The notes below the pieces were generated by a model. The model made no database searches, was not told where the DNA came from, and saw nothing but the letters and a program-made list of their open reading frames with translations. Of a stretch of 64,000 bases of DNA, positions 50,501 through 62,170 are shown piece by piece. The stretch is from Artocarpus heterophyllus (Eukaryota > Streptophyta > Magnoliopsida > Rosales > Moraceae): positions 34,493,521-34,557,520 of the forward strand of contig CM046333.1 of assembly GCA_025403435.1 (NCBI GenBank), read 5' to 3'. Every line of letters begins with the position of its first letter. The stretch's first letter is position 1. A program made the translations under genes and the position numbers.

Positions 50501-50892
50501 TCCTTCACATTGTTGTTTACAAGTCTCTTGCTACAAAAATTCAGAGGAAATGTTAAAGAGTTTGACGAAACTGAGCTGGGAAAGAATTGATGTGAGCTTC
50601 AGTGGGAGTAGGCAAAGGCATCTTGCGCACACTACCATTCAGGTGAGTCAATGTCATCTCTTGGCACTCATGATGTCGTCTGTAAAATGTGTCTTTTACC
50701 GTCACAAACATGAACCAAGTCTCTTGGTGCTTGCATGGCCATACTGTTTTGTGTTGCAAATTGCGTGAATCTTGCATCCACGGGGAGACTCTCTTATATT
50801 CTCTCTTTATTGCATTTCAGGTTACAGGTTCTTGGATCAATTCCGACGGGGCTGATGTTGTCCGTCACATGGTCGACAACTTTCTTTTGTAA
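47536..50892 (+). CDS. Alpha/beta hydrolase, DUF676-type putative lipase
   Basis: A putative serine esterase of the DUF676 lipase family; substrates for the close plant homologues (such as AT5G51180) are not established. Exons are 47536-47783, 47978-48045, 48335-48405, 48785-49060, 49500-49660, 49765-49820, 50007-50059, 50129-50252, 50545-50642 and 50821-50892. They total 1227 bases, or 408 residues plus stop. The fold starts at NHLVVMANGLVGSAQNW. The nucleophile motif GHSLGG puts the serine at residue 149. The later motif RYDHLVGWSTSSLRR probably carries the acid and histidine of the triad. A basic segment (NRMIKKKRSKRKQ) lies near the N terminus. I chose ATG 47536 because the frame has no earlier ATG after a stop. 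Intron 1 must use a GC donor to keep the frame. No transmembrane segment is obvious. Confidence 0.9.
47784..47977 (+). other. Predicted GC-AG intron 1 of the hydrolase gene
   Basis: The exon ends GGCAG and the intron begins GCTAGT and ends TTTGCAG. The join gives NGLVG-SAQNW, which fits the conserved family sequence NG(I/L)xGSAxxW, and the total coding length becomes a multiple of three. No nearby GT gives this. Confidence 0.75.
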
Positions 50893-53883
50893 ACTGCTCT
50901 GGTTATCTTTTCATCTAATTAATTCAGTCAGATTGCCCCCAAAACCACATTCAGCTTTTGAAACACAAGATTAAGGCAGCATTTTGACATCTGGGGCAAG
51001 TTGCAAGTTCAACACTCCATGGAATTGAGATGCTGATACTCATGAAGCATGTTCTTGCGATCGACATCAAATCCATGGTATGCCTATACGTGAGGACTCG
51101 TTTGCCACAAGTACTCAGAATTCTGTCTTGGAGTTAGTACCAAACAATATCCCATTTGTAGAAGAAGAGTCACACATGCCTTGGGTGACTATGAAATCAA
51201 GTATAAATTTTGTATGTTGTCCTCTGTATACTACAGGATCATAGGGGGGAGAGAATATTTTGTTCTCCCAAAGTTAGAAGACAGGGTACTGCTACAATGT
51301 AATTATTATCAGTCAAATTTATTTAGATAAACCAATTTAAACTTGCAAATAAATCCAAAATGTCTCCTCATGCAGAACTTAGTGGGAGTTCTTATTTTTT
51401 CTTTTAGTTAAATTTATGAAAGGTCCTAGCGGTTTTTTCAGATAAGTCAGTCTTGAAAGTCGTAGCATATTAATTTCCACCAAAAAAAAAAAATTTGTGT
51501 CAAAGTGTCTGTTGAATCGATGGGTGGTGAGCATTAAATGTACAAGACTTGCAAAGAACGGCACCAAAACTGGTCCATCCATAAAAGAAAATAGTTTCTC
51601 GTTCGAAAACAACTTCGATATTACTGCTTTTGTTTTTGTTTGTTTTTTTTTATACCAAAAAAACAAAAAAAAAAAACTCCTTTAAAAGTAGAGGCCAGGT
51701 TGGGGCTAAGACTGGAGGTAAAGTTCGGGTCATAGGTCGGGGTTGGGAGAGGGTTGAGATTGAAGAGTGCAGTTGGGGTCACCAATTGCTGTAAATTAGG
51801 TTTTATATGGCTTTTAAAGTGTAGCCATTTATGTGTGTTTTTTTGATGTGAAAATTAAGCTCAAATTTTTCAACAGAAAGTGTTGCATTTTGAACTGCAT
51901 ATTCTTCTACATCACCCGACCAGGGTGGTCGGGCCTCGCCTTGCCTTTTGTCTTTGGGCTTTCTTATAGCCTAATGCATGTCTCAAGTTTATTGTAATCT
52001 TTTTACGCGCTCCCTTCTTCCTACGCCAAGGTTCTACTGCAAACTCCTAAGCAAAAGCGAAACCAGAAAAATTAGTCACAATGTCAAGAAAAATTAAACG
52101 AAAAAGATATAAAACTTTGAAGGAGGGGGTGCGGAACATAGTTTTAAGGGGTACATAATATAATTTTTATAAAAATTTTATATATAATATTGAAAAAACA
52201 ATTTCAAGGAAGGCAACCACCCAATCTAGTCTGTGTGTAACTTCGCTCATGCCCCCAAGCCAGCCTTTTGTACACAAATGCACAGACCAGGTGGAAACAA
52301 TAGTCAGAAAAGAAAAATACTATTTGGTTTTTGACATTTCGTTTCAAACAAAAAATAGTTCTTTTGTCCTGTAACTTGTTTAGTTATAAACAATTTTTGT
52401 CTCAAATCTGATAGGCTGTTTGACAAGTTGGTTAGAATTAAAGTTTTAAGTTTAAAAATAATAGCATGTAAGAGCTTTATACTATAACAATTTTTTACTT
52501 TTTTAGCTGCTTGAAGCTTTACGTTGTAGTTAGTTAAAACATACATTGAAATTCTACAAATATGTACTCTTGTACGACTTCCCTTGCAATTTGACGTAAC
52601 TAGTCATAAATCTGAAGTACATACAAAAAAACTAATTTCATATAATTACAGTGCAAACAAAGTGGATGAAAATTGTGACCCTCTTCACATCCAAGCTTGG
52701 TTTTATGGATGAACTTAGGGGGGGAAAAAAACTTCCTTTGAAGACTTGCACATAAATCATTCTCTGTGCAATAATAGACAAAACCATGAAAAGCAGATTA
52801 GATTGGAGAATAGCTACTTAGCGTGTCAAAGTGGAATTTGCCCAAGTTTCCACAGATAACTTTTAAAAAAGGACTTACGTGAAAAGGAGATAATATGGCG
52901 GAATTAGTGGGAAACCCTACTGATACGTATATATACTTGATAGATGTGTGTGTGTATATATATATGGTGTAATATTCCCATACTGCCGCATGTGATGTTG
53001 TATTGAATCTGCATGTGACCAGTTATATTATATGCGGTAAAAAAAAAGTGGTTTCTTTTGTTTTTTTGTTTTTTTGTTTTTTTTTTTCCTCTTGCTGCTA
53101 TTTTTCGTACAGTCTCTATTGCTACATGATACAGCTGTGCTTTCCTTTTGCGCATGGTACGTCTCGTTTTCTTTCGGAGGGGCAGGGGCTCAATCAGCGA
53201 GGCTGAAGACCCTTAGCGTTCTAGTACTGTTTTTTTTTTATTTTTTTATTTTTTTTGCATGGAGAAATATGGGTAGTATTTGTTTTATAAACTTTAAATT
53301 TTCAAAAAAATAAAGATTTTGATCAAACCTAATAGTTTAAAATATGCACAATTAGTATAAATATCTACAAGAAAAAAAATGTTTTTTTAGGGTATTTTTG
53401 TAGTAAGACCTTACATGATACGTTTTTAAATATTAAATATAGTCAAAATTACAACAAACACAAAAAATTTTGAGAACAAAGTGATATAGAATCAACTAAT
53501 TGGAAAATAAAAACCGACCAATAATAGAATTTGAAGCTCTACGCTAGAAATCTCCCTTTTTTTTTTTTTGGCCTAAACTAAGTAGGGTGATGCTTGTCTT
53601 GCATTCCACGTGCCAGTGTTATTTATTCATATGTGTGAATTCATGGCAATTTTTACGTAAGAGGTGGTGAAAAGGGGAGATCATCAGTCATCAGATTTCT
53701 TGCCTTATGGAGCTGGCATTTAATGCCTGAACATCTCTTTGAACACTTTTCAGCACCTCTCTGTCTCAACTTTTATTTTTAGTTTTTACCCACTTTCCTT
53801 CCGAGCTCAAGGTCTTTTTCTGTTTTTGTTTTGATTTGAGTTTTGACGCCATATTGCAGCGCTGGCCAGAATTGTGAGAGAAA
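50893..53883. other. Intergenic: hydrolase 3' region and EPFL upstream region
   Basis: The first 400 bases or so are probably the hydrolase 3' untranslated region. The rest has T-rich runs, short AT repeats near 52925-52965 and no recognised gene. A weak MITE-like trace (TAAGAGCTTTATACTATAAC) lies near 52470. Confidence 0.4.
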
Positions 53884-54719
53884 ATGAGCAACACCCATAA
53901 TTGTAGTAGTTTTTGTTGGCAAAGTAGAAATAGACATGTACTAATTTCTTTCCTCTTTCTCATGGTTTCAAGCTTGACTCACCACAACAGAATATCCATG
54001 GTTGAAGGTAATTAAGCCAATTCTAACCCAGCCGCTTTAATTATCTATAAATAGTTAAATGATTATCAAAATATACCCCCTTTTTTTTTTTTCTTAATTG
54101 TTTTCTCATTGTTTCGCAGGGAGAGCAATTTCCAAGCTCTTTGAGGCTGCCCAGGTATTTAGTTACATTGACACAAACAAATATTTTCAAATACACTAAT
54201 AGTAATATTTCTAAAACGTCATGTTATAGTAAAAACAATAAAATAATGAAAAAAAATCTTACGTTTTAGAAATATTTACTTCTAGCTAAATTACTATAAT
54301 TGAAGCATATTTTATTATTATTTTTTTGTGTCATATGACTTTCCCATATATAATGAAGTGAAAATGTCAAACATTAATTAATTTTTTTTTACAAATATAT
54401 GTATATTTGTGACTTACAGAAAGAAGGGTTTGTGGAAGAGAAGAAAATGGTGAGAGCAGTGGTGAGAGTACTTCCAATAGGGTCAAGACCACCAAGATGT
54501 GAGAGGAGGTGCAGTGGGTGTGGTCACTGTGAGGCAGTGCAGGTCCCAGTGGTTCCTCAATTTCTCCAAAACCACTACACAAGAACAATATCAACAAGCA
54601 CAAGTAGATATTTCTTCTCTCATCAGCTTAGATTAATGAGTTCAAGAGGTGATGGCTTCTCCAACTACAAGCCCATGAGCTGGAAGTGCAAGTGTGGGGA
54701 CATCCTTTTCAATCCTTGA
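53884..54719 (+). CDS. EPIDERMAL PATTERNING FACTOR-like secreted peptide
   Basis: A precursor of the EPF/EPFL family, whose mature Cys-rich peptides are secreted and bind ERECTA-family receptor kinases and the co-receptor TMM in developmental signalling. Exons are 53884-54007, 54120-54154 and 54420-54719, totalling 459 bases, or 152 residues plus stop. Residues about 19-33 (HVLISFLFLMVSSLT) form the hydrophobic signal segment. EGRAISKLFEAAQ follows in the pro-region. The mature part is IGSRPPRCERRCSGCGHCEA, a long variable loop, then NYKPMSWKCKCGDILFNP, with six cysteines. GSRPPRCE and SNYKPMSWKCKCG place it nearest the EPFL1/2/3 group, most like EPFL2. The C4-C5 loop of about 60 residues is longer than I remember for that group. 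Confidence 0.87.
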
Positions 54720-56967
54720 TGCTGATCGTATCACTGCTATGATTTTGCAATTTGTATTAATATTCACGCATTTTAGTGTTTTTTATATATTTTTTTGTTT
54801 TGGAAAAAAGAAGATTTATATGAATATACGAGACTCACTCTATGAAGTGTGCATTCTTTCTTTAATTCCGCCCCTCCTTGTACCCCTTAATATATTTGGC
54901 ATGATTATACTTTTCAATCCTTTACTGTTGTTGTTGTGTTTTTTTTTTTTCCCCCCATATTTGAATCGGAAAAAAAAGAAGAATATATGAGATCCTCACC
55001 GCATGAAGTTCTTCAATTTTCTTTTTCTTCTATTTTTTTAATTAAAAAAACATTTTAGCATCTCTTGATTCATTTGGTATGTTAACCAAAAGAAAAAAGA
55101 TGTATTTAGTATGAATGGGATACGCTTGAAAGGAGGGCATATTCTATTTTTTTTTCTTTTTTCTATTCGATAATTTTTGTGAGTACCTATAGGATTTAGG
55201 CATATCAAAACATGAAATGCAAGTCCTAGACCAATGCTTTGATTGGTATGAGAGAAAACTAAAAGGAAAGAAAATATTGAAAGGGTTTTGGAATAAAAAT
55301 TAATATGACGAGGTGTTTGGTAAAAAAAAATTAGGATGGAAAGAAAATATAGGTGGAAGAAATGATATGTGGGTCCCACTAAAATTGATTTCTTCAAATA
55401 CAAATAGATTTTGTAAGGGAAAAGTTTGACAATGATACAAAGAAAGTGAAGTTATCAATATGTCTTTTTTCATGAAAATTCCAACAAAAGAATTTCAACA
55501 CCAAATTAGGGAAATAGTTAAATAATATTTAGGTAAAATAGTAATTGTATTAATAATAGTTTTTCTATTTTATGATTTTTCTTGCAATACTAAACAAGAG
55601 AAGAAAGCATCATTTTCTTTTCAACTTCACACACCAAACAAATAAAAACAGAATCAAAAACCTTTCCCTAATGTTTTCTTTGTTTTATAGTTTTTTCTCC
55701 TCTTTTATTTTCTTTCTTTCTTACCAAGCATAGCATAAAAGTATTCATACAAAAGAGTACCGGGTATGGAAATATTGTTGTACAAAAAATTCGGCGGCTG
55801 GGTATTAATAAAATATCTAAGTGCTTTTTAGACAGTTAAAAATCCATAGGAGAATTCTACCATGAGTTAAAACTACATTAATATTTAATAGACAAAATTA
55901 CATAAAATATTCTTTAAATGGCATCATTTATTAAAAATATCTTTTTTTTAAATTTTTTAAAATGATCCCTTTTCTTATTATTTTTAAGTGGATTTAACAT
56001 TTAACTATTTTACCCCTATCCAAACAAACAAACAAACAAACAAAATATAAAGTATGTTTGTTTTATGTATTTTTTAAACTTAATAAACTTAAATTTAGAT
56101 TTGAGTATCAAGAATTTTTAGATATGTGCTTGTTTTTCTCAAAATCTAAATCACTTGAGTATCAAAAATCTGTGCACTTGGTACGAGTATTTGAATGAAG
56201 ATTTAAATTGTTGTGAGAGAAAATACTGTAGCAAAATGATTCGAACCGTGATTTGAAAACCGAAACAAACACACTCTAAGTTTTCAGAGTTCTCATCACC
56301 TTAAACTTTTGATACTCGAATATTTTTGCTACATTAAAAACTAAAATTATCTCTTCTATATTTAAGAAAAAAATTATAACTTCTTCGTTTGATATCTAAT
56401 TGAGATAATTCTTTTTTTAATGTGTTTTTAATAAAAAAAGGAATAAATCAAAATCTATATTGCATATTTTTTAAGATCATTAATGTTAAAATTTTATTAA
56501 ATTTATTAATAATCAAAAACTATTTTTATTATCTCTCTAAATATAAATTTTAATTTTATTTCATACTCAGATCACGTCGAAACATCAATTCAAATAATAA
56601 TTTAAATCCTAACTCAAATTACACTCACTCAAATTAAATAACTGATATTTCTCTATTAGATCTCGTTCTTTATCGGAAGAATTTGAAGAAAGGGACAAAA
56701 AAAAATTTGAATTGAGTAAATGATCTCTTTTTTTTAGAACAAAAAAAACACGCTTTTTTGTGTAGGTAAATTGTCTTATTTTTTTTTAAAAAATAAAAAA
56801 ATAACTGTAGCAGAATAAAGAACCTTAATAAGATAAAAAAAAATAAAAATATTTTAATGTCTAAAAAATTTTTTTTTATGTTAAAAATTATCCAAAAAAA
56901 AGATCATCGACCAAAAATTTTTTTCTCAAAAAATCATTTTTAAAAATCCCCCTTCTTTATCCCTCCT
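54720..56967. other. AT-rich intergenic DNA
   Basis: No gene is seen. Possible MITE ends occur at about 55305 (GAGGTGTTTGGTAA) and 55633 (CACACACCAAACAAATAA). A stretch at 56040-56280 has mirrored TTTGAGTATCA words. A CAAA tetranucleotide run lies at 56022-56044. Confidence 0.4.
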
Positions 56968-57468
56968 TTGTCGATCTCTTTCATCTCCCTCTCCTCATTC
57001 GTCTCTCATTCCTCTTCGCTGCCACGGACCGCCTCCGCTCTTTCCCCATCCCTTTCGTCCTCGGCCTCCTCCTCACTGTTTCCCTTCGCCCCTTCTCTCT
57101 CCTCTCTTGCCCTGCGGCAGCTTACGCCGCCATTCTTGCTAGAGTTTGGAGATCGCTGGAGCTGGCCTGCGGCAGCTCGCATTTTTCTCTCCATAGAACT
57201 GCTCTGCCTCCTCTCTCTTCCGATCTACTATCAAAGTTCGAGATCGTCAGATCTCTCCTCTGTCGATCTTAGTTCTCCACTGCACAAGATCTCTTCTTTG
57301 TCGCCGCTTTCTTCTACTTCTCTGATCTCCACGTTTTCTACCGCGTGTCGGCCATTTGCTTGGGCCGTAAGTACGCTTGTTTCTAGGCTTTTGCTCGGGC
57401 TACATTTCGTCAGCGACGTCCTGACAGGTGCTTGTTTGGGCGTGATTGTTCACTTTCTGGTTTTCTAA
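56968..57468 (+). pseudogene. PAP2-phosphatase-like C-terminal fragment
   Basis: An open frame of 166 codons ends at 57468. Its last 35 residues, from about 57355, resemble the final part of a PAP2 family lipid phosphatase. SRLLLGLHFVSD matches the C3 motif S-R-x5-H-x3-D, followed by a hydrophobic LTGACLGVIVHFLVF. The C1 and C2 motifs (KxxxxxxRP and PSGH) are absent. The first 100 residues are serine/leucine-rich and come from CT-rich DNA, so they may not be coding. The block is clearly more GC-rich than its flanks. It could be a degraded or transposon-captured copy, or the last exon of a gene whose other exons I cannot see. Confidence 0.5.
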
Positions 57469-57589
57469 GGATTGACAAATTCTTTTTTTGAGAGGTAATT
57501 TGTTATTTCTTTCTTCTTGAATATGATTACTGATTCGTTTCTTGAATATTAGATTTTTGATCACGACAAATACTGATTTCGAAGGATCT

Positions 57590-57922
57590 GGCCTCAGATT
57601 CGAGTTCATCGTGTGGTGGCGCTGTTAGAACGTTTGTCGGACATGCACAGAGTGTTCTTCGTGCCCGTATGGCTGGAAGAGAGCATGGTGGAGAGCCATA
57701 TGATGGAGTTGGAGCAGATGACCGGACCAAGCTCTTTTTATGGTTAAATGCAGGTTTTTTTTTTTCATTATTTTTACTCCAATTTGCAGTGCTTTGTAAA
57801 TTTGTTGGAAGAGATAAAAATGATTTGAGATTGTTTGTTTAGATTTTTGAGTTTTGTGGTTTGATCTGAACATTCCAAATCAGTTCTTGGTGCTGTTCCC
57901 GATTTCCTCAAGTCAGCCACAG
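57590..57922 (+). pseudogene. Two unrecognised exon-like blocks downstream of the PAP2 fragment
   Basis: Block one, to 57753, reads through RTFVGHAQSVLRARMAGREH and GGEPYDGVGADDRTKLFLWL and ends NA with a CAG|GT donor. Block two, 57884-57922, begins after CAG and reads VLGAVPDFLKSAT before a GT. The frame is kept across the join. I do not recognise the family. Nothing convincing precedes or follows, so this may be part of a captured gene fragment. Confidence 0.35.
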
Positions 57923-59048
57923 GTATTCAAATTCGTTTGAACAAAAAAACAAAGAGTGTTTTCGTGTTTGTTTTTGTTTTCGTTTGTGACCTGATTTGTG
58001 GAAATTTTGTATATCTATTTTTTTTAGAGATGATTTCTGCGAATTTTTAGATATGATCTGTGTAAAGTTTGTAGATCTATTTTTGTTTTGTTTTGTTTTT
58101 TTTTTGTTTTTTCCTATAATGGGTTTTTTCAGAGTTTCGGCAACTTCCGAGATGGGGCTTGGCAGGCTCCGGCTAGTTTGGGGTAGCAGCTTGGCGGGTT
58201 CCGACGGATCCTTCATGGAATCTGCTAGGCTCAAAAAAATATAGGACTCTCTAGTAGGTTTTAAGTTAGAGTAGATTACAACCCGACACCAACGCTGACC
58301 ACAAGAGGCGACAGGTGCTTTTTTTGTCGCAAAAGAAAAAAAAGTTAGAATTTGTTAGGTTTTTAAGTTAGAATATAACATGTTGTCATTTGGCATCCTG
58401 TTTTAGCGATCGGACGTGGGTTTTACGACAGAATTTTGACAGATTATAAGGTAAAATCTGGCAAGTTTTATTTCAAAAGAAAGGGTAATTTAATTTTTTA
58501 ATAAATTATATTTTTTTTATTAAAAGAGTTGTTTTGAAAAAAATGTTTTAAGAGAATAATCTTAAAAGTGTGTCCTTTAAACCTTTTTTAGAGGGACATT
58601 ATTGTAAATTGCTCCAACATTATCGTAAGTTTTCCTATTTAATTGGATACAATTTTTGATCGTGAGATCAAATCATGTATAGCGTTTATCCATTGTGGAT
58701 TAAACGAAAATCATAAGAATTTTTTTTTTTTTTTTGGAGGTGACAAATCATGAAATTAAATAAAGAATGTCGATTAGATAGTTTTCCATCTTCCTGATAG
58801 TTAGTTTTTTTTATACCTAGTAAAGAAAACTTTAAATTTACGAAGATTTTTTTTATTATATATATTTTTAAAGAAACCATTCATAATACCATAACATTGA
58901 ATTCTATGCCTTCCTAATAATAATGTAATTTAATTTTACAGTTGAAAAAACACTTTTTCATTCAAAACAAAAAAGAAAATAAACTTCTATAGTGGGTGTC
59001 AGATTATCATTCAAGAGCCTGGCCCAGCTTCTATTTTCAAACATCAAA

Positions 59049-59082
<34 letters not shown>

Positions 59083-59531
59083 AGAAAAGAAAAAGGCAAA
59101 ACAATGAAATAGGGAAAGCCCCTTTTGATGTTATCTCGTTTCTGTTCCTAGGGTTTGTTTTTTATTTCCCATTTCTACTGTGTAATTTTGTGATTTGGGT
59201 GGTGAGGTTAATCCTGATGGAAAGCGACGACATACGGGAAGTAATAAATGGGATAAAAGATGAAGAAAAGCCTCTCAAAAGTATGGTATTTGTCAGAGGG
59301 GTTTTCTGTTTTCGTATCTTACAAGATACGTGCAACGCCTTGCCAACAGATTGCTGAAAGCCTGCACCTTATTTTGGACACTGCCTACCGACCTCGAAGG
59401 GATAAAAACATTTATTTAACGTCCACGTCCTAACCCACCAAAAATTTCTTCTTTTTTGGCCTCTTTTTTCATCTCATGTCATAATTCCAATCGATGATCG
59501 GATGATGCATTTATGCTACTACTAAAGGCTA
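57923..59531. other. Intergenic DNA
   Basis: No gene is recognised. A long poly-A run lies at about 59060-59083. A 46-codon open frame starting at ATG 59218 has no known match. Confidence 0.4.
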
Positions 59532-59700
59532 AGAGGGTATTTGGTCGAGCGTGATTTACACCACAATTTAATTATAAATAATATAAAATTTTTATATCTT
59601 ATAATAAAAATAATAAAAGTTACTATAGTATAAAACTTTCATATATTATAGTAAAAATAATTTATACCAATAATTTATACCATTAGCCAAACATCTTATA
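59532..59700. mobile_element. MITE-family copy
   Basis: It opens GAGGGTATTTGGTCG, has AAAATTTTTATATCTTATAA and AAAACTTTCATATATTATAG as the two internal motifs, and closes with TTAGCCAAACATCTTATA. It is an older, more AT-shifted copy than 42389-42551. Confidence 0.6.
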
Positions 59701-59744
59701 AGTTTTTGTGTGGGTTTTGGTTTTTGATGCAAAAGATATTAATA

Positions 59745-59906
59745 GCCTTTTTGGTAAGATGGTTCTAACTATTATTTCGGTTATAAACAACATAAAATTT
59801 TCATATGTTATAGTAAAAAAAAATTATTACAATATAAAACTTTCACATGCTATAATAAAAACAATTCTGACTAATAGTTTTAGTCATAATGTCAAATATC
59901 TTATAA
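59745..59906. mobile_element. MITE-family copy
   Basis: It opens TTTTTGGTAAGATGGTTC, with internal AAAATTTTCATATGTTATAG and AAAACTTTCACATGCTATAA, and closes GTCAAATATCTTATA. It lies directly after the previous copy in the same orientation. Confidence 0.6.
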
Positions 59907-59989
59907 GAATAATTTTTTCCCTCTCATTTTTTAGTTCCATTATGCTTGTGTCACGTGTTTCACAAAATCAGTTTAATCAAAATTTTTGG

Positions 59990-60116
59990 TTGTTATAGTG
60001 TAAAGTTCTCACATATCACAGTAATAAAAAAAATAAACTACAATATAAAACTCTCATGTATTATAGTTTTTAATCTAAAAGTTTCAACTTTAACCACATT
60101 TCTTAAACACTCAGAA
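59990..60116. mobile_element. Partial MITE-family copy
   Basis: GTAAAGTTCTCACATATCAC and AAAACTCTCATGTATTATAG occur at the family spacing, and the block closes CATTTCTTAAACACTC. The left end is missing. Confidence 0.5.
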
Positions 60117-61220
60117 GTTTTTATTCCCCCTACCTTCACAAAAATTTCCGCCATCTTGTCAAAATCTTAAGCAAACAAAATTAGAAACAATCCCTCAAGA
60201 CCGGTTGGTGTTATTTCAAAAACGACACTCCGTTCAACAAGCTGTTTGAACAAATAATATTGTAAAGTTTTACATGCTACTGATTTTGTATTAGTGAAAT
60301 TCTCTTTGTTTCCTGTTTCCTTTTTTTAAAAAATAGCAACACAAACAACATGGCTGTGTAAGTAACTAAAACAGTTTAAAAAAACAAAAAAAAAGGGTCT
60401 TAGACAGGGTTTGTTTTGTGTTCTACAAGGATAGTAAAGAATGTAAAGAAGAGCTGGTAAAGACATTTAAATGGTTTCCCTGTCTTGTAGCACTGAAAAG
60501 GTATGCCTAAAACCAATCAAAGACTCCATAACCATGTGGTCTCATTCATTTCATTTCACCATCGTGGAATATAAATTTACACATCATATTTCGTGCTGTT
60601 TTTATATTTTTTTCTTTTTGTAAATATAGATAAGTGTCAAGTATCAATCATCAGTTTCCTAGAGGGACCTATGCTCGTGCCTGTCTTGACGTAGCACATT
60701 GTAGATTTACTCCTGTTTTGCCTCCATATTAAGGCCTGTAAGCTCGATATTATAACCCAGGACCAGTAGATTTTACTATTGCCTAGAACCATATTCTGCA
60801 TTTAGAAAAATTCTTTTCATCCCATTCAAAAAATTGTCCGTCACATAATAATATATAGTATATTTTTTAGGTAAAAAATTTATTGTTTTATCAATAATAA
60901 GAGTTTTCACTCTATAAAATTAAATAGAAGTGCTCTTACATTTATTTAGAAGAGATATTCAGTCCAATTCAATCCTAGGCTACATCTAAGATAGCATATT
61001 CTATGCAAGTTGGATATTCAATCGAATTAGATAATTTTTTTAGTTTTTTAAATTTCTTTTTTTTTCTTTTTATTTTGCTTGCATAAAAATTAAGAAAAAT
61101 ACTTTTCTTCTCTATTAATTCCTGTTGGTGTTTAAAATACTTATCCGCATTGCAACATGAAATATTTCTTGCTTATTGATTCGTATATATTTTGTTAAAA
61201 TAATTTTTTAGAATCAAACT
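60117..61220. other. Intergenic DNA
   Basis: No gene is recognised. A trace of the same MITE (GTAAAGTTTTACATGCTAC) lies near 60260. Confidence 0.4.
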
Positions 61221-61358
61221 TTTCAGTTATCAAATAATATAAAACTCTCATATGTTATAGTATAAAGTAAAAAATTACTACAGTGTAAAGCTCTCACATG
61301 CCATATTATTTTAAACTAAAAAAGTTGATTATAACCATGATTGCCAAGCACCCTCTAA
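61221..61358. mobile_element. MITE-family copy
   Basis: Internal AAAACTCTCATATGTTATAG and GTAAAGCTCTCACATGCCAT occur with the family spacing, and the copy closes TGCCAAGCACCCTCTAAG. The left end is weak. Confidence 0.6.
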
Positions 61359-62170
61359 GACAATATTGTCTTGTATTTGATTATATGATTTGTTTAGTAA
61401 TTTGGTTAAGACCAGTATTACTCATCTTCATTATAGTGTGACTATTTGTATTGGGAGATATGCTTAGATAATGGCGTCTTTGTATTTGATAACATAATTA
61501 AAGCTAACAAGTTAGAACAAAAACAATGTAACATGTAACAGTTAAAATTAATAAGTTAGAATGTGATTTCTAAACACACCTAAGTTTGTTTTTCTCTACC
61601 TAATTTTCATGTTTCAATGCTTTGGATTGAACCTTTAGGTTTGCAAAATGGCTGAAACATTTAAAAATTTAATCTGAGGCCGTACTTCGTTGTGGCAAAA
61701 TCCATTAATGTCGCCCCCAAATTTATTTATGTAGCCTAAGACATTGGGTATAAAAAAACCGACCAACTGTGAGAGCGCACCAATCCAAATCGTAAAGCTT
61801 TCTTTTTCAACTAATAAACTTCATTACTACAGTTGCAATTGTAGGTATATCCTTCAAGAAACGGTCCTATGTTTCCCAACTTTTGGTTACGTGCAAAGTA
61901 CCAAAAGGATTTTGAACTGTTTGTTTAACAGAACATGCAAACACCAATCTCACCATAAGCCACAAGGCGAAGACAGCACGGCCCTTCGATCTTAAGATGA
62001 AGACCTTTTATTATCAGCAAAAAGCTAATTTTTGGAATTCATTAATTCAGTTGAAAACATTACACTACAGAAATCAGTTTCTTAACCGTCAGAAGACCTA
62101 CTAATCGAGCTATTAATTGATGTAAGATTTCCTTAAACCACGCCCAACAAAATTTAATAGTGTACCACAT
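61359..62170 (-). other. Intergenic DNA and 3' untranslated region of the KH gene
   Basis: No gene is seen in 61359-62000. The part near 62171 is the presumed 3' untranslated region of the minus-strand KH-type gene. Confidence 0.45.

Noticed and set aside
58992..59357. 121-codon open frame with a lysine run
   Set aside because: It has no ATG until 59218, the lysines come from a poly-A tract, and nothing matches a known family.
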